This document shows, piece after piece, positions 1-8,771 of a stretch of DNA of 64,000 nucleotides; the first letter of the stretch is position 1; every line of letters starts with the position of its first letter. Source of the stretch: Polynucleobacter meluiroseus (GTDB lineage Bacteria > Pseudomonadota > Gammaproteobacteria > Burkholderiales > Burkholderiaceae). Made by a program: the position numbers and the translations under genes. The stretch spans positions 1 through 64,000 of the forward strand of contig CAMCUP010000003.1 of NCBI GenBank assembly GCA_945878885.1. The letters run 5' to 3'. The notes beneath the pieces were generated by a model. The model made no database searches. It saw only the letters and a program-made list of their open reading frames with translations, and was not told the origin of the DNA.

Positions 1-546
1 ACCCGTCAGCATCATCAATACTTTACCGACAATGACTACACCATTGATACTACCCAAGAATTTAGAATTGTATTTTTTCCTTGGCGGGTATTAATCGTTT
101 TAGGAATTTTTGGTACTCTATTTGGCTATATTGCCGCCAAAATTTTTAATCCCAACGTTGGTTATATTTTATATATCACCATGGTTGGACATTATTTACT
201 TTATGAGACTTTTCATTTTTGCTGCCATGTTAAAGAAAACTGGTTTGTACGCAACCTACCTTTTGTGAATACTATTCGCCGCCATCATGCTGCTCACCAT
301 AATTTAGGCATCATGATGCATAAAAATATGAATTTAACCTTTCCAATAGCAGATTGGGCATTGGGTACTTCAGACGTCAAACGCAGTTTGCTCGGCACTT
401 TGTTTAATGGTTTTGATGAAACCCATATTGATCCCAAGTTAAAACCGATAATTAAAAAGTTTCAAGATAGTCATGTGCAGGAAGAAAAGGTTACGCTTGA
501 GGGGCCAATTTTATCCTCAGATGAACAACAAATTCTCCGAGCATAA
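1..546 (+). CDS. Fatty acid hydroxylase / sterol desaturase family protein (5' end missing)
   Basis: Membrane di-iron hydroxylase family, C-terminal part only: the frame is open at base 1, so the start lies outside the window. 181 residues are visible. Hydrophobic stretches at visible residues ~29-48 and ~54-72 are followed by a histidine cluster, RRHHAAHH at 93-100, with further histidines at 64, 71, 73 and 76. These match the His-box layout that binds the two irons in this family. The family hydroxylates or desaturates lipid chains or sterol-like rings at the membrane; the substrate here is unknown. The stop is 4 bases before the next gene, so the two are probably co-transcribed. Confidence 0.8.
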   Translation, partial: TRQHHQYFTDNDYTIDTTQEFRIVFFPWRVLIVLGIFGTLFGYIAAKIFNPNVGYILYITMVGHYLLYETFHFCCHVKENWFVRNLPFVNTIRRHHAAHHNLGIMMHKNMNLTFPIADWALGTSDVKRSLLGTLFNGFDETHIDPKLKPIIKKFQDSHVQEEKVTLEGPILSSDEQQILRA

Positions 547-550
547 ATAG

Positions 551-1120
551 ATGGTACAGGCAGTTTTTTTTGATGTCCTACCCAAGGAGGGCTTAGTAGA
601 TACCTACTTTAATTTGGCGCTTGGTTTACGGCCGATTGTTGAAAAAAATCCGGGCTTCATTGCAGTTGAGCGATTTAAAAACTTGCAGAAAAATGGTTGG
701 TATCTATCTTTTTCTCAATGGCGCGATGAATTAGCGCTGGCCCAGTGGCGTTGTCAGCCAGACCATTACGGTGCTCAAGTCTGTGGACGAAGTCTTGTTT
801 TGCAAGACTATCGTTTGCGGGTGGCAACCCAACAGAACCGTACACCAAATCTGGCTGGGGCTTTAGTACATGAGCAGTTAGCTATCTTAATCGGTGACTT
901 CATGGCGATTAAGGGTGCGCTTCAGGTTGCAGTTGGAAAAGGTAAAGAAGGACAACTTTTCCGCGGGGTGATCGATCAACAACGTGGTATAGGTATGGTT
1001 AATCAAATTTCGACCCAACTTGAATTTATTCCTAATCCGCAATTTGAAATTAGGTATTTTGAAGTCTGCCGTGATTATGGTATGTTTGATCGAGCCGAAG
1101 CACCTCAACAATTTGCTTAA
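551..1120 (+). CDS. Antibiotic biosynthesis monooxygenase (ABM)-like protein
   Basis: 189 residues, no signal peptide or membrane segment. The first ~95 residues have the pattern of an ABM/heme-degrading ferredoxin-like domain (VFFDVLPKEG start, NPGFIAVERF, SLSQWRDE-type middle: here SFSQWRDELALAQW). The second half is less typical and may be a second, degenerate copy of the fold. Members are small cofactor-free monooxygenases or binding proteins. It starts 4 bases after the hydroxylase-family gene and stops 21 bases before a GntR regulator. Function beyond the fold is not known. Confidence 0.6.
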   Translation: MVQAVFFDVLPKEGLVDTYFNLALGLRPIVEKNPGFIAVERFKNLQKNGWYLSFSQWRDELALAQWRCQPDHYGAQVCGRSLVLQDYRLRVATQQNRTPNLAGALVHEQLAILIGDFMAIKGALQVAVGKGKEGQLFRGVIDQQRGIGMVNQISTQLEFIPNPQFEIRYFEVCRDYGMFDRAEAPQQFA

Positions 1121-1141
1121 GATGGAAAAAAATTAAAGCCC

Positions 1142-1825
1142 ATGGATACTTTGGTGAAAATCAAGTCAAAAGTAGGAATGGATAACCTCTCATTATCAGA
1201 TCAGGCCTATCGACTTCTTGAAGCGATGATTGCGACTATGACGCTAGCCCCTGGCGCGCCAATTTCAGAAAGTCAGTTATCCATTCTTTTGGGTATTGGC
1301 AGAACCCCCATTAGGGAGGCCTTGCAACGACTAAGTCGCGAGCACCTAGTAACTATTTTGCCCAAGCGCGGCATATTTATTTCTGATCTAAATCCGCAAA
1401 AGCAATTACGCGTTTTAGAAACGAGGCGGGAATTAGAAAGATTAATCTGTAAAAAAGCTGCGAAACGTTCGACTAATATAGAGCGAGCTGAATTTATTAG
1501 AATTGCAAAGGAATTTAGAAGGGCCGCAAAAGAAAAAAATAATGACTTATTTATAAAAATTGATAAAGAGTTAAATGATTTAACAATTAAAGCGGCCAAG
1601 AATGAATATGCGGCTGCAGCCATGACTACCTTGCACGGTATGTCGCGGCGTTTTTGGTTTGGCAACTTTAATCAGGCAGTGAGTATTTCGACGATTGCAG
1701 CTTTACACGCTAAACTAGCAGATAAAATTGCCGAAGGGCATGAAGAGGCTGCTGGTCATGCTTTAGATAAGTTGCTAGATTACATTGAAGATTTCACGCG
1801 CAGAACAGTACTACCAGATAATTAA
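1142..1825 (+). CDS. GntR family transcriptional regulator (FadR/FCD-type)
   Basis: 227 residues. An N-terminal GntR winged helix-turn-helix (residues ~18-85; PISESQLSILLGIGRTPIREALQRL is the recognition region, RTPIREAL being typical of the FadR subfamily) is followed by an all-helical effector domain. In FCD domains a D-x3-H motif and two further histidines bind a metal; here the first histidine position reads DKELND, so one ligand may be lost, while histidines remain near the C terminus. It lies 61 bases before an ABC importer on the same strand and probably controls that operon. No operator was identified. A second ATG lies at 1178; neither start has a strong ribosome binding site. Confidence 0.8.
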   Translation: MDTLVKIKSKVGMDNLSLSDQAYRLLEAMIATMTLAPGAPISESQLSILLGIGRTPIREALQRLSREHLVTILPKRGIFISDLNPQKQLRVLETRRELERLICKKAAKRSTNIERAEFIRIAKEFRRAAKEKNNDLFIKIDKELNDLTIKAAKNEYAAAAMTTLHGMSRRFWFGNFNQAVSISTIAALHAKLADKIAEGHEEAAGHALDKLLDYIEDFTRRTVLPDN

Positions 1826-1886
1826 CGAGGTATGGATTTTAGTGTCGTTAGTGTTTTTAAATAAGTTTTAAAAAATAGGAGACGAA

Positions 1887-3185
1887 ATGAAAAAGCAATT
1901 AGTTCAAAATCAAAAGCGCCGCTCAGTTATCAAGGGCATTGGTGCTACTTCCTTACTGGCTGCTGGCGGTTGGGGTTTTCCTGCAATTGCACAAAATACA
2001 CCGCTAAAGGTGGGCATTTTAGCGCCGCGAGCGGGTATTGCAGGCACGATCGGTGAGTGCGGCTTACGCGGGGCGATGTTTGCGGTCGATAAGATTAATA
2101 AAACCGGTGGCATTGGCGGTAGAAAAGTTGAACTAATTATTGAAGAAGAAACTAACGCTAAAGATACTACCGAGCGTTTTCGTAAATTAGTTTTGCAAGA
2201 TAAGGTTGATTGTGTACAAGGCATTGTTTCATCAGGTGTTTCATTGGCGATGAGCCCCACTGTTGAAGAAATGAAAGCCTTAACTATTTATTGGGATGGC
2301 ACATCGCAAGACGGCGTTAAAGAAACTATTCCTACGCCAAAATACTTATTTCGCTCAACCGATAATGAATGCGAAGCTGTGATGGCTTCATTGCTAGCGA
2401 TTAAATATTACAAAGGAAAATTTGCCACAATTGCGGGTATTAATCCTGACTATTCATATGGCCGTAATAACTGGGCTGCTTTTCAGGCCCTTTTAAAACG
2501 TTTTGGTATTCCCCATAAGGTGGTAGCAGAGCAGTGGCCTAAGGTTGGCACCATGGATCTTTCTAGTAATATTGCCGCCCTCAAAGCTGCCAAGCCCGAT
2601 TTAATTTTTTCATCTTTGCTTTTTGCCGATTTACCAGTCTTTATGCAAAATGCGCATGCTGCTGGCTTAGCCAACGGTGATATTAAATACGTGATGCCTG
2701 CAGCCGGTTTTCAACAAACGTTAATGAAAAAGGAATTTACCCCAGAAGGAATTGTCTTTGGCTTAAATACCTTAGATTTTAATTATCCTAATGCGAGCCC
2801 ATTACAAAAAGAGTTTGTACAGTTTTACTACAGTAAATATAAAGATTATCCTAACTGGGAAGCTGACCGCGCTTATTTTGCGATGCAGATTTATAAAGCT
2901 GGCACTGAAAAGGCCATTAAAACTAAGGGAGGCGGTGCATGGCCTAAGACTGAAGAAATTATTACTGGTATCGAGGGTATCGAGGTTCAGTCTTTAGGCG
3001 GCCCTGGCAGAATGCGCGGCGATCATATTGCTGAGCAAACTTTTTATCAAGGTCTGACAACTCATAAAAATAAATATGACTTTGTCACAACCAATCCAGT
3101 AGACAAAAAGTTTAGTAGTGAGCTACAAAAGCCCCCTGGTATGGATTTTTGGCAGTGGATTGAAACTGCAAAAATTACCCTTTAG
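1887..3185 (+). CDS. ABC transporter substrate-binding protein, branched-chain amino acid/amide type
   Basis: 432 residues, periplasmic binding protein of type I fold (Peripla_BP_6, LivK/AmiC-like). A Tat-like leader has KRRSVIKG at residues ~11-18, a hydrophobic stretch and an AIAQ cleavage site at ~33-36. The mature protein starts with the usual LKVGILAPRAG strand. A good Shine-Dalgarno (ATAGGAG) precedes the ATG. It is the first gene of a complete Liv-type importer and is separated from the permease genes by a strong terminator, consistent with a binding protein made in excess. The PanB/PanE-type enzymes downstream hint at a branched 2-oxo acid or related ligand, but this is inference. Confidence 0.88.
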   Translation: MKKQLVQNQKRRSVIKGIGATSLLAAGGWGFPAIAQNTPLKVGILAPRAGIAGTIGECGLRGAMFAVDKINKTGGIGGRKVELIIEEETNAKDTTERFRKLVLQDKVDCVQGIVSSGVSLAMSPTVEEMKALTIYWDGTSQDGVKETIPTPKYLFRSTDNECEAVMASLLAIKYYKGKFATIAGINPDYSYGRNNWAAFQALLKRFGIPHKVVAEQWPKVGTMDLSSNIAALKAAKPDLIFSSLLFADLPVFMQNAHAAGLANGDIKYVMPAAGFQQTLMKKEFTPEGIVFGLNTLDFNYPNASPLQKEFVQFYYSKYKDYPNWEADRAYFAMQIYKAGTEKAIKTKGGGAWPKTEEIITGIEGIEVQSLGGPGRMRGDHIAEQTFYQGLTTHKNKYDFVTTNPVDKKFSSELQKPPGMDFWQWIETAKITL

Positions 3186-3194
3186 CGACCACTA

Positions 3195-3226
3195 AACCAA
3201 GCCATATTGATATGGCTTGGTTTTTT
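3195..3226 (+). terminator. Rho-independent terminator between binding protein and permease genes
   Basis: A 13-base inverted repeat, AACCAAGCCATAT (3195-3207) and its exact complement (3210-3222), continues into a run of six T (3221-3226). It begins 10 bases after the binding-protein stop and ends 13 bases before the permease start, inside what is otherwise one operon. Partial read-through would give more binding protein than membrane subunits. Confidence 0.9.
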
Positions 3227-3239
3227 CTTGAGTAAATAA

Positions 3240-4121
3240 ATGACAGCATTTATTGATATTGTATTAAGCGGAATTTTTCATGCCGCCGTATTATTTTTAT
3301 TGGCAGGCGGCTTGCAATTAGTTTTTGGTGTACAAAAAATTGTTAACTTGTCCTGTGGCGCCTTCTATGCTCTTGGGGCTTATTTCGGCATTACTTTTGT
3401 AAACTTTTCTATCCAGCAAGGTGCTTCACCTAGTTATTTGCTGGCTCTTATTTTGTTAGCTGGTATTCTAATTGGCCTTGTTGGGCCATTGATTGAACGG
3501 CTTTTACGGTTGGTTTATCAGCGGGAAGAAGGTTTTCAATTGCTTCTTACTTTTGCCATCATGTTGGTATTAGAAGATTTAATCCGCATGATTTGGGGTG
3601 CAACCCCCATGACCTTAGGGAATATCTCAATGGTCTATGGCAAATTAAATTTTGCGTCTACTACCTTGCCAGTTTATAAAGCCTTGGTTATAGGCTCGAG
3701 CATTTTATTGGCACTAGCCCTGGGCTGGATGTTACAAAGAACTAACTTTGGTCGCATTGTCAGAGCAACTGCTGAAAATCGCCGAATGAGCGAGGCCTTA
3801 GGCGTTAATGGCGTGTGGATTAACGTAGCTATTTTTACCTTGGGTACGATGTTGGGAACTCTGGGCGGTGCTCTAGTAGTGCCAACATCGGCAGCTTCAC
3901 TCGATATGATCTCGGAAGTTGTGGTGGAAGCTTTTGCAGTAGTGGTAATTGGTGGTTTAGGCAGTATGCGAGGCGCCTTAGTTGGAGCATTAATTGTTGG
4001 TTTATTGCGCGCTTTTGCAGTTTATGCTTACGCCGAATTAGAGTTTTTGCTAATTTATCTAATTGTTATATTAGTTTTAATTATTAAGCCTTCTGGCCTT
4101 TATGGAAAGGCTGCAGAATGA
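3240..4121 (+). CDS. Branched-chain-type ABC transporter permease (LivH-like)
   Basis: 293 residues, about eight hydrophobic segments, no cleaved leader. It has LivH hallmarks: an N-terminal GGLQLVFGVQKIVNLSCGAFYALGAY stretch split over segments one and two, the RRMSEALGVN cytoplasmic loop that contacts the ATPase (EAA-like), and VVIGGLGSMRGALVGA near the C terminus. It forms the inner-membrane channel with the next gene product. Its stop overlaps the next start (ATGA at 4118-4121), a sign of translational coupling. Confidence 0.9.
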   Translation: MTAFIDIVLSGIFHAAVLFLLAGGLQLVFGVQKIVNLSCGAFYALGAYFGITFVNFSIQQGASPSYLLALILLAGILIGLVGPLIERLLRLVYQREEGFQLLLTFAIMLVLEDLIRMIWGATPMTLGNISMVYGKLNFASTTLPVYKALVIGSSILLALALGWMLQRTNFGRIVRATAENRRMSEALGVNGVWINVAIFTLGTMLGTLGGALVVPTSAASLDMISEVVVEAFAVVVIGGLGSMRGALVGALIVGLLRAFAVYAYAELEFLLIYLIVILVLIIKPSGLYGKAAE

Positions 4122-5086
4122 CTCTTAAATTTAAATTAATCATTGTTTTTTGCCTTGCTCTACTATGCAGTACACCGTGGATCTTAAGCCCTTATTACAT
4201 GACTTTGCTATTGCCAGCAGTGGCCTATAGCATTATTTTACTAGGCTTTAATTTGTTATTTGGCTATACCGGACTTTTATCATTTGGCCATGCAATGTAC
4301 GTTGCTTTAGGCGCTTACACAGTTGCCATCTTAACTAGTCGGGTTGGCATAAAAAGCATGGAATTAAATATTCTAGGTGCTGCGTTGGTTTGCTTTTTAA
4401 TCTCGATACCCATTGGCTTGCTTTGTGTTCGCTATGTGCGAATTTTTTTCGGCATGCTCACCTTAGCGTTTGGTATGTTGTTCCATTCTATCTTATTCAA
4501 ATTCTATGATTTAACAGGCGGTGATTCTGGCATTAAAGTAATTCGCCCCAATTTGTTTGGTGTTGATTTAAGTCAAATGGATAAAACCAATTTTTTAATT
4601 GGCCCATTTTTTTATTACTCTATTGGTTTAATGGTAATTCTTGCTATAGTAATGTGGCGGATTGTGCATTCACCTCTGGGCCTGCATTTGCAGTCGATTC
4701 GCGATAACCCTCGTAAAGCAGAATATTTAGGCGTAAAGGTGCATCGTTTTCGCTTAATTGCCTTTGTAATTTCGGCAGTTTATGGGGGTATTGGTGGCGC
4801 TTTATTAGTGGTGCCAGTAGGCTTGGCCGATCCTGAGTTAGCGTATTGGACTCAATCGGGCAATATTGTATTTATGACAATATTTGGGGGCTTCAATAAT
4901 TTCTTTGGGCCCATTATTGGCGCCTTTGCATTTATTGGTTTAAAGGATCAAATTGTTAGCCAAACCCAATATTGGCGTTTAGTTTTAGGACTTGTTTTAA
5001 TCTTGTTAGTAGTATTTTTACCAGGTGGAATCATGGGCTTGTTTAAAACTAAAAAAACTGCTGCTCGTTCACAGGAGATTTCATGA
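4118..5086 (+). CDS. Branched-chain-type ABC transporter permease (LivM-like)
   Basis: 322 residues with about nine hydrophobic segments. Family marks include GYTGLLSFGHAMYVALGAY (residues ~49-67), the ATPase-coupling loop SIRDNPRKAEYLGV, and the FGGFNNFFGPIIGA-type C-terminal motif. It pairs with the LivH-like protein in the inner membrane. It overlaps its neighbours on both sides by 4 bases (ATGA), so all the subunits are probably made in step. Confidence 0.9.
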   Translation: MTLKFKLIIVFCLALLCSTPWILSPYYMTLLLPAVAYSIILLGFNLLFGYTGLLSFGHAMYVALGAYTVAILTSRVGIKSMELNILGAALVCFLISIPIGLLCVRYVRIFFGMLTLAFGMLFHSILFKFYDLTGGDSGIKVIRPNLFGVDLSQMDKTNFLIGPFFYYSIGLMVILAIVMWRIVHSPLGLHLQSIRDNPRKAEYLGVKVHRFRLIAFVISAVYGGIGGALLVVPVGLADPELAYWTQSGNIVFMTIFGGFNNFFGPIIGAFAFIGLKDQIVSQTQYWRLVLGLVLILLVVFLPGGIMGLFKTKKTAARSQEIS

Positions 5087-5847
5087 CGCCGATCTTGGAA
5101 TCTAAAGCAGTATCTAAGCACTATGGGGTTTATAAGGCCCTGCAAGATGTTAGCCTGCAATTTTTTGAAAACGAAATAGTAGCAATTGTTGGGCCTAATG
5201 GTGCCGGTAAAACCACCTTTGTCAATGTCTTAACTGGTTTATTAAAACCAACTCATGGTGAAGTCACCTTTCATGGTAAATCGATTGCTGGGGTTGGCCC
5301 AGTTAAGTTAGCTAAATTAGGTATGGCGCGCGCCTTTCAGCTGGTTCAAATTTTCCCGCAATTAAGCGTACAGGAAACAATTATTGCAGCGGTTATTTCG
5401 CAGCGTAATATGCAATATAACTTTTGGTCGAGTGTAGGATCACAAGCCGAGCTGACCGAAAGAGCGCTAGAGGTCGCGGCAATTTTTAATTTAGATAAAA
5501 AAATGACCTGGCAAGCCTCATATCTTTCGCAAGGGGAAAAAAAACTCCTAGATATTGCTAGTGCGTTTGCTTTAAGTCCTGAAGTTATTTTATTAGATGA
5601 GCCAACTAGCGGCATCTCGACTAGTGAAAAACGCGGCATTATGGATACTTTGATGGTAGCAGCTAAATTAGCTGGTATCAAAACCATGCTTTTAGTAGAA
5701 CATGACATGGAGTTAGTAGCTGAATACTCAACTCGGATTGTGGCTTTAGCTGAAGGTAAGTTATTGGCTGATTTACCGCCCAATGAATTCTTTAATGACC
5801 CAGAGCTGCAGGCTAACATTATTGGAAAACGGGTAAATCATGCTTGA
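5083..5847 (+). CDS. Branched-chain-type ABC transporter ATP-binding protein (LivG-like)
   Basis: 254 residues, cytoplasmic ATPase. Walker A is GPNGAGKTTF (residues ~38-47), the signature is LSQGEKKLLDIA (the LivG form of LSGGQ), Walker B is VILLDEPTSG, and a switch histidine lies in VEHDMELV. The C-terminal tail after the ATPase core fits LivG. It energises import through the two permeases. The last 8 bases overlap the next ATPase gene. Confidence 0.9.
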   Translation: MTPILESKAVSKHYGVYKALQDVSLQFFENEIVAIVGPNGAGKTTFVNVLTGLLKPTHGEVTFHGKSIAGVGPVKLAKLGMARAFQLVQIFPQLSVQETIIAAVISQRNMQYNFWSSVGSQAELTERALEVAAIFNLDKKMTWQASYLSQGEKKLLDIASAFALSPEVILLDEPTSGISTSEKRGIMDTLMVAAKLAGIKTMLLVEHDMELVAEYSTRIVALAEGKLLADLPPNEFFNDPELQANIIGKRVNHA

Positions 5848-6541
5848 GCTCAAATCGATCTCTGTTGAAATTCAAAACAGTCCGATTCTTCGTAAAATCA
5901 GCCTTGAAATTAAAGCAGGAGAATTGGTTTGTCTGGTAGGTAGAAATGGCGCGGGTAAAACTACCACCTTAAACAGTATTATGGGCTATCTTAAGCCTAG
6001 CGCAGGCGATATTTTGCTTGAGGGTAAAACTATCTTAGGAAAGCGTACCTTTGATATTGCTCGTTTGGGAATTGGCTTTGCTCCTGAAGAGAGTGAGGTT
6101 TTTGGCGACTTAACTGTTGCCGAGAATATTGAAATGTCAACTTGGACAATTAAAACTAAATTACCTAATGCAGAACGTATTGCCATGGCCTACCGTATTT
6201 TCCCGAAGTTAGATGGCTATCGTGAGCGTGGCGGCAATCATTTATCGGGTGGTGAGAGAAAGATGTTATCAATTGCCCGCGCACTTACGCTTGACCCGAA
6301 GTTATTGATATTAGATGAGCCTTTTGAAGGGCTTTCTCCCGCTATTATTCCGATCATTAACGATGGCTTATCGAGCATTCGCGAGGCCGGCCGCGCCATT
6401 TTGATGGCAGAGTCAAATGCCTTTCATATTCCTAATTATGCCGATCGGGTTTATGTTATTGAGCGGGGTGAAATTATTTTCTCTGGCAGTGTTAATGATG
6501 CTAAACGACATACTAATTTAAGTCTTAAGGGCGAAGCCTAG
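5840..6541 (+). CDS. Branched-chain-type ABC transporter ATP-binding protein (LivF-like)
   Basis: 233 residues, second ATPase of the importer. Walker A GRNGAGKTTT, signature LSGGERKMLSIA, Walker B LLILDEPFEGLSP and the LivF-typical ending (YVIERGEIIFSG) are present. It starts inside the LivG-like gene and is followed after 31 bases by the PanB-like gene, with no terminator between them, so the enzymes are probably in the same transcript as the importer. Confidence 0.9.
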   Translation: MLELKSISVEIQNSPILRKISLEIKAGELVCLVGRNGAGKTTTLNSIMGYLKPSAGDILLEGKTILGKRTFDIARLGIGFAPEESEVFGDLTVAENIEMSTWTIKTKLPNAERIAMAYRIFPKLDGYRERGGNHLSGGERKMLSIARALTLDPKLLILDEPFEGLSPAIIPIINDGLSSIREAGRAILMAESNAFHIPNYADRVYVIERGEIIFSGSVNDAKRHTNLSLKGEA

Positions 6542-6572
6542 CCTACATGAATGATTTATCAAGGAGAGTAAA

Positions 6573-7454
6573 GTGAGCCAGGCAACTGAATTACCCGTGC
6601 GAAAAAAAAGAACGATTCAAGAAATTTATGCCTCAAAACAAACTGGCGAGAAGATGGTTTATATGTCCGTGCCAGATTACACCTCAGCAAAATGGGCAGA
6701 AACAGCGGGAGTAGATGTTGCTGTAATCGGTGACAGTTTAGCCATGATTGCTCATGGCCATACCAATACGATTCCTGCTTCGATGGATATGATGGTGATG
6801 CATGCTGCAGGGATTCGGCGCGGCGCTCCCAATACATTTTTGCTAGGCTGTATGCCGTATCAAAGCTATAACACGATTGATCGCGCCCTAACAAATGCTA
6901 CGCGTTTCATGCAAGAGGCGGGGTCTGATGCCGTGAAGCCCCAGGGAGGTAAATCGCAAGCCCATATTTTGAGAGCAATGGTTGATGCTGGCATTCCAAC
7001 CGCCTCACATATTGGCATGACACCGCATACGGTAGCAGTGTTTGGTGGCTTTAAAGTCCAAGGACGCACCGCTGAAACAGCTATGAAAATTTTAGAAGAT
7101 GCTTTTGCTATTCAAGATGCTGGCTGTTTTATGTTGGAGTTTGAAGCAGTGCCTGCTAAGATTGCCGCTATTATTTCGCAGCAACTAGAAATTCCGACGA
7201 TTGGTATTGGTGCTGGCGTTGGTACTGATGGTCAAATTTTGTTGTGCCATGATTTATTGGGCGTATTTTCGGATTTCAAGCCTAAATTTACTAAACGTTA
7301 TGCTAATTTGACTGAAGTTGCGGTCGACGGCATTAAGAAATATATCGCCGATGTTAAGGGTGGCACTTTTCCTGATGACGAGCATAGCTATTCTGTTGAC
7401 GAAAAGGAATACGATAAGTTTCTCAGCTTAGTTGAGAAGCGTAAGCATAGATAA
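6573..7454 (+). CDS. panB: PanB-like ketopantoate hydroxymethyltransferase homologue, altered metal site
   Basis: 293 residues, TIM-barrel enzyme of the PanB family, which adds a hydroxymethyl group from methylene-tetrahydrofolate to 3-methyl-2-oxobutanoate. Family landmarks are clear (GDSLAM, RRGAPNTFL, FGGFKVQGR, TIGIGAG, DGQILLCHD). Asp54 matches the first magnesium ligand of E. coli PanB (Asp45), Lys122 the substrate lysine and Glu191 the catalytic base. The second ligand (E. coli Asp84) is Cys93 here, and the third (Glu114) is Gln124. A ribosome binding site (AAGGAGAG) precedes the start; an ATG-like start is read at a GTG (GTGAGCCAGG). Placement after an importer rather than beside panC also suggests a paralogue with another substrate. 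Family is certain, reaction is not. Confidence 0.75.
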   Translation: MSQATELPVRKKRTIQEIYASKQTGEKMVYMSVPDYTSAKWAETAGVDVAVIGDSLAMIAHGHTNTIPASMDMMVMHAAGIRRGAPNTFLLGCMPYQSYNTIDRALTNATRFMQEAGSDAVKPQGGKSQAHILRAMVDAGIPTASHIGMTPHTVAVFGGFKVQGRTAETAMKILEDAFAIQDAGCFMLEFEAVPAKIAAIISQQLEIPTIGIGAGVGTDGQILLCHDLLGVFSDFKPKFTKRYANLTEVAVDGIKKYIADVKGGTFPDDEHSYSVDEKEYDKFLSLVEKRKHR

Positions 7455-7469
7455 TGTAGCATTCACTTG

Positions 7470-8435
7470 ATGAGTGCTAATAATTACAAAATAGCTGTAG
7501 TAGGCGCAGGTGCGGTAGGCTGCTTTTTTGGTGGCATGCTGGCCCGTGCAAATCATCAACTTATTTTAATTGGTCGAGCAGCAAGAGTAAATGCGATTAA
7601 TCGCGATGGCTTGCAAATGGACTGCCAGCAATTTCAGGATAAAGTGCAACTTCATGCCAGCACAGATATTGCCAGTATTGCCGAAGCCGAGATTATCCTT
7701 CTTTGTGTAAAGTCTTACGACACAGCATCAACAATACGGGCTATGCGCCCATATTTAGCTGCTGAGACACTCATTATCAGTCTGCAAAATGGTGTTAGTA
7801 ATGTTGAATTGATCTCATCGATTGTTACTAACCCGGTATATGCAGCTGCGGTTTATGTAGCTGTTGCGATGGCTGACTTAAATACTGTGAAACACTATGG
7901 ACGGGGTGAGCTACAGCTGGGTTCATTTGCTGACAACCTAAGCAGCAGCAATACCCAACCTCAAGCTTTAAAAAAATTAATTGAACAGTTCTCTAGTGCG
8001 GGGGTGCCTTGTGCACTATCGCCAGATATTCAAAGAGAGCTATGGTTAAAACTTTTAGTGAATTGTAGCTATAACGCTATTTCCGCAATTGGTCAAATAA
8101 GCTATGGTGAAATGGTTCAGGTACCTGCAATTCAGGCTTTAATAGTGCGTATTACTACAGAATTTCTGATGGTCGCGAGCCAAGTGGGGGTGGAGATTAG
8201 TCAAGCCGAGGCAGATCAAGCAAATCAAACAATTGCTAGAACTATGGTCGGGCAAAAGTCATCAACCGCTGCAGATTTGTCCCGAGGCAAGATGACTGAG
8301 ATTGATTTTTTGAATGGCTATATTGTTAGCAAAGCTGCAGAATATGGCTTAGCCGCCCCGGCAAATCAAGCGGTATATGCCTTAGTAAAGATGCTGGAGA
8401 TGCAGGCATTGTCGCCTACAGCTGAATTCAAGTAG
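7470..8435 (+). CDS. panE: 2-dehydropantoate 2-reductase (PanE-type)
   Basis: 321 residues. The N-terminal Rossmann domain has VVGAGAVGCFFGG at residues ~10-22. The C-terminal helical domain carries ELWLKLLVN with Lys194 and TEIDFLNGY with Glu277, matching the catalytic Lys176 and Glu256 of E. coli PanE, so the reductase looks active. It reduces a 2-oxo acid such as ketopantoate with NADPH. It lies 15 bases after the PanB-like gene. ATG at 7470 is preferred over an in-frame TTG at 7467; no strong ribosome binding site is visible, so translation may depend on the upstream gene. Given the odd PanB partner, the true substrate may differ. Confidence 0.8.
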   Translation: MSANNYKIAVVGAGAVGCFFGGMLARANHQLILIGRAARVNAINRDGLQMDCQQFQDKVQLHASTDIASIAEAEIILLCVKSYDTASTIRAMRPYLAAETLIISLQNGVSNVELISSIVTNPVYAAAVYVAVAMADLNTVKHYGRGELQLGSFADNLSSSNTQPQALKKLIEQFSSAGVPCALSPDIQRELWLKLLVNCSYNAISAIGQISYGEMVQVPAIQALIVRITTEFLMVASQVGVEISQAEADQANQTIARTMVGQKSSTAADLSRGKMTEIDFLNGYIVSKAAEYGLAAPANQAVYALVKMLEMQALSPTAEFK

Positions 8436-8494
8436 CTTTTTATTTTGCACTGCAACACAACTATAAATTAAGCTAGATTGTTATTAAAATAAGA

Positions 8495-8500
8495 TATACT
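8495..8500 (+). promoter_or_regulatory. Candidate -10 element for the glycine riboswitch transcript
   Basis: TATACT lies 5-10 bases before the first conserved riboswitch bases, where a sigma-70 -10 box would be expected. No good -35 hexamer stands at the usual distance, so this is tentative. Confidence 0.4.
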
Positions 8501-8504
8501 TTGC

Positions 8505-8705
8505 CCAAGCAGGAGAGCGAGAGGTTTTTTATCTCCACCGAAGGCGCAAACTCCCATGAACGCTCAGGTATCCTCAAGGACTAGTACTGCTTAACTTAAA
8601 TAGCCGTCTGGAGAGTCGCCACTGAAATGGGGCGCGCCGAAGGAGCAAATATCTAACAGTGTTTAGATATGAATCTCTCAGGCACCAAGGACAGAGGGAG
8701 CGGCA
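8505..8705 (+). ncRNA. Tandem glycine riboswitch (two aptamers)
   Basis: Two adjacent copies of the glycine aptamer are readable. Aptamer 1 (~8510-8605) has GGAGAGCG, CACCGAAGGCGCAAACTCC and GAACGCTCAGGTATC with AAGGAC. Aptamer 2 (~8607-8698) has CTGGAGAGTCGCC, GCGCCGAAGGAGCAA, a hairpin arm (ATATCTAA/TTAGATAT, 8650-8671), then ATCTCTCAGGCACCAAGG and ACAGAGGGA. The short linker between them is typical. The downstream gene begins at 8772, about 70 bases further. No terminator hairpin lies between, so control of translation start, or another mechanism, is more likely than attenuation. Known members usually raise expression of glycine cleavage or glycine export genes; the downstream gene here is neither. 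Confidence 0.95.
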
Positions 8706-8771
8706 GCCGTAATTGAAGGGCTAAACTTTTGCGTCCATTCAGTTTTGGCAAGCACTTGGGAGCCTCTTACC

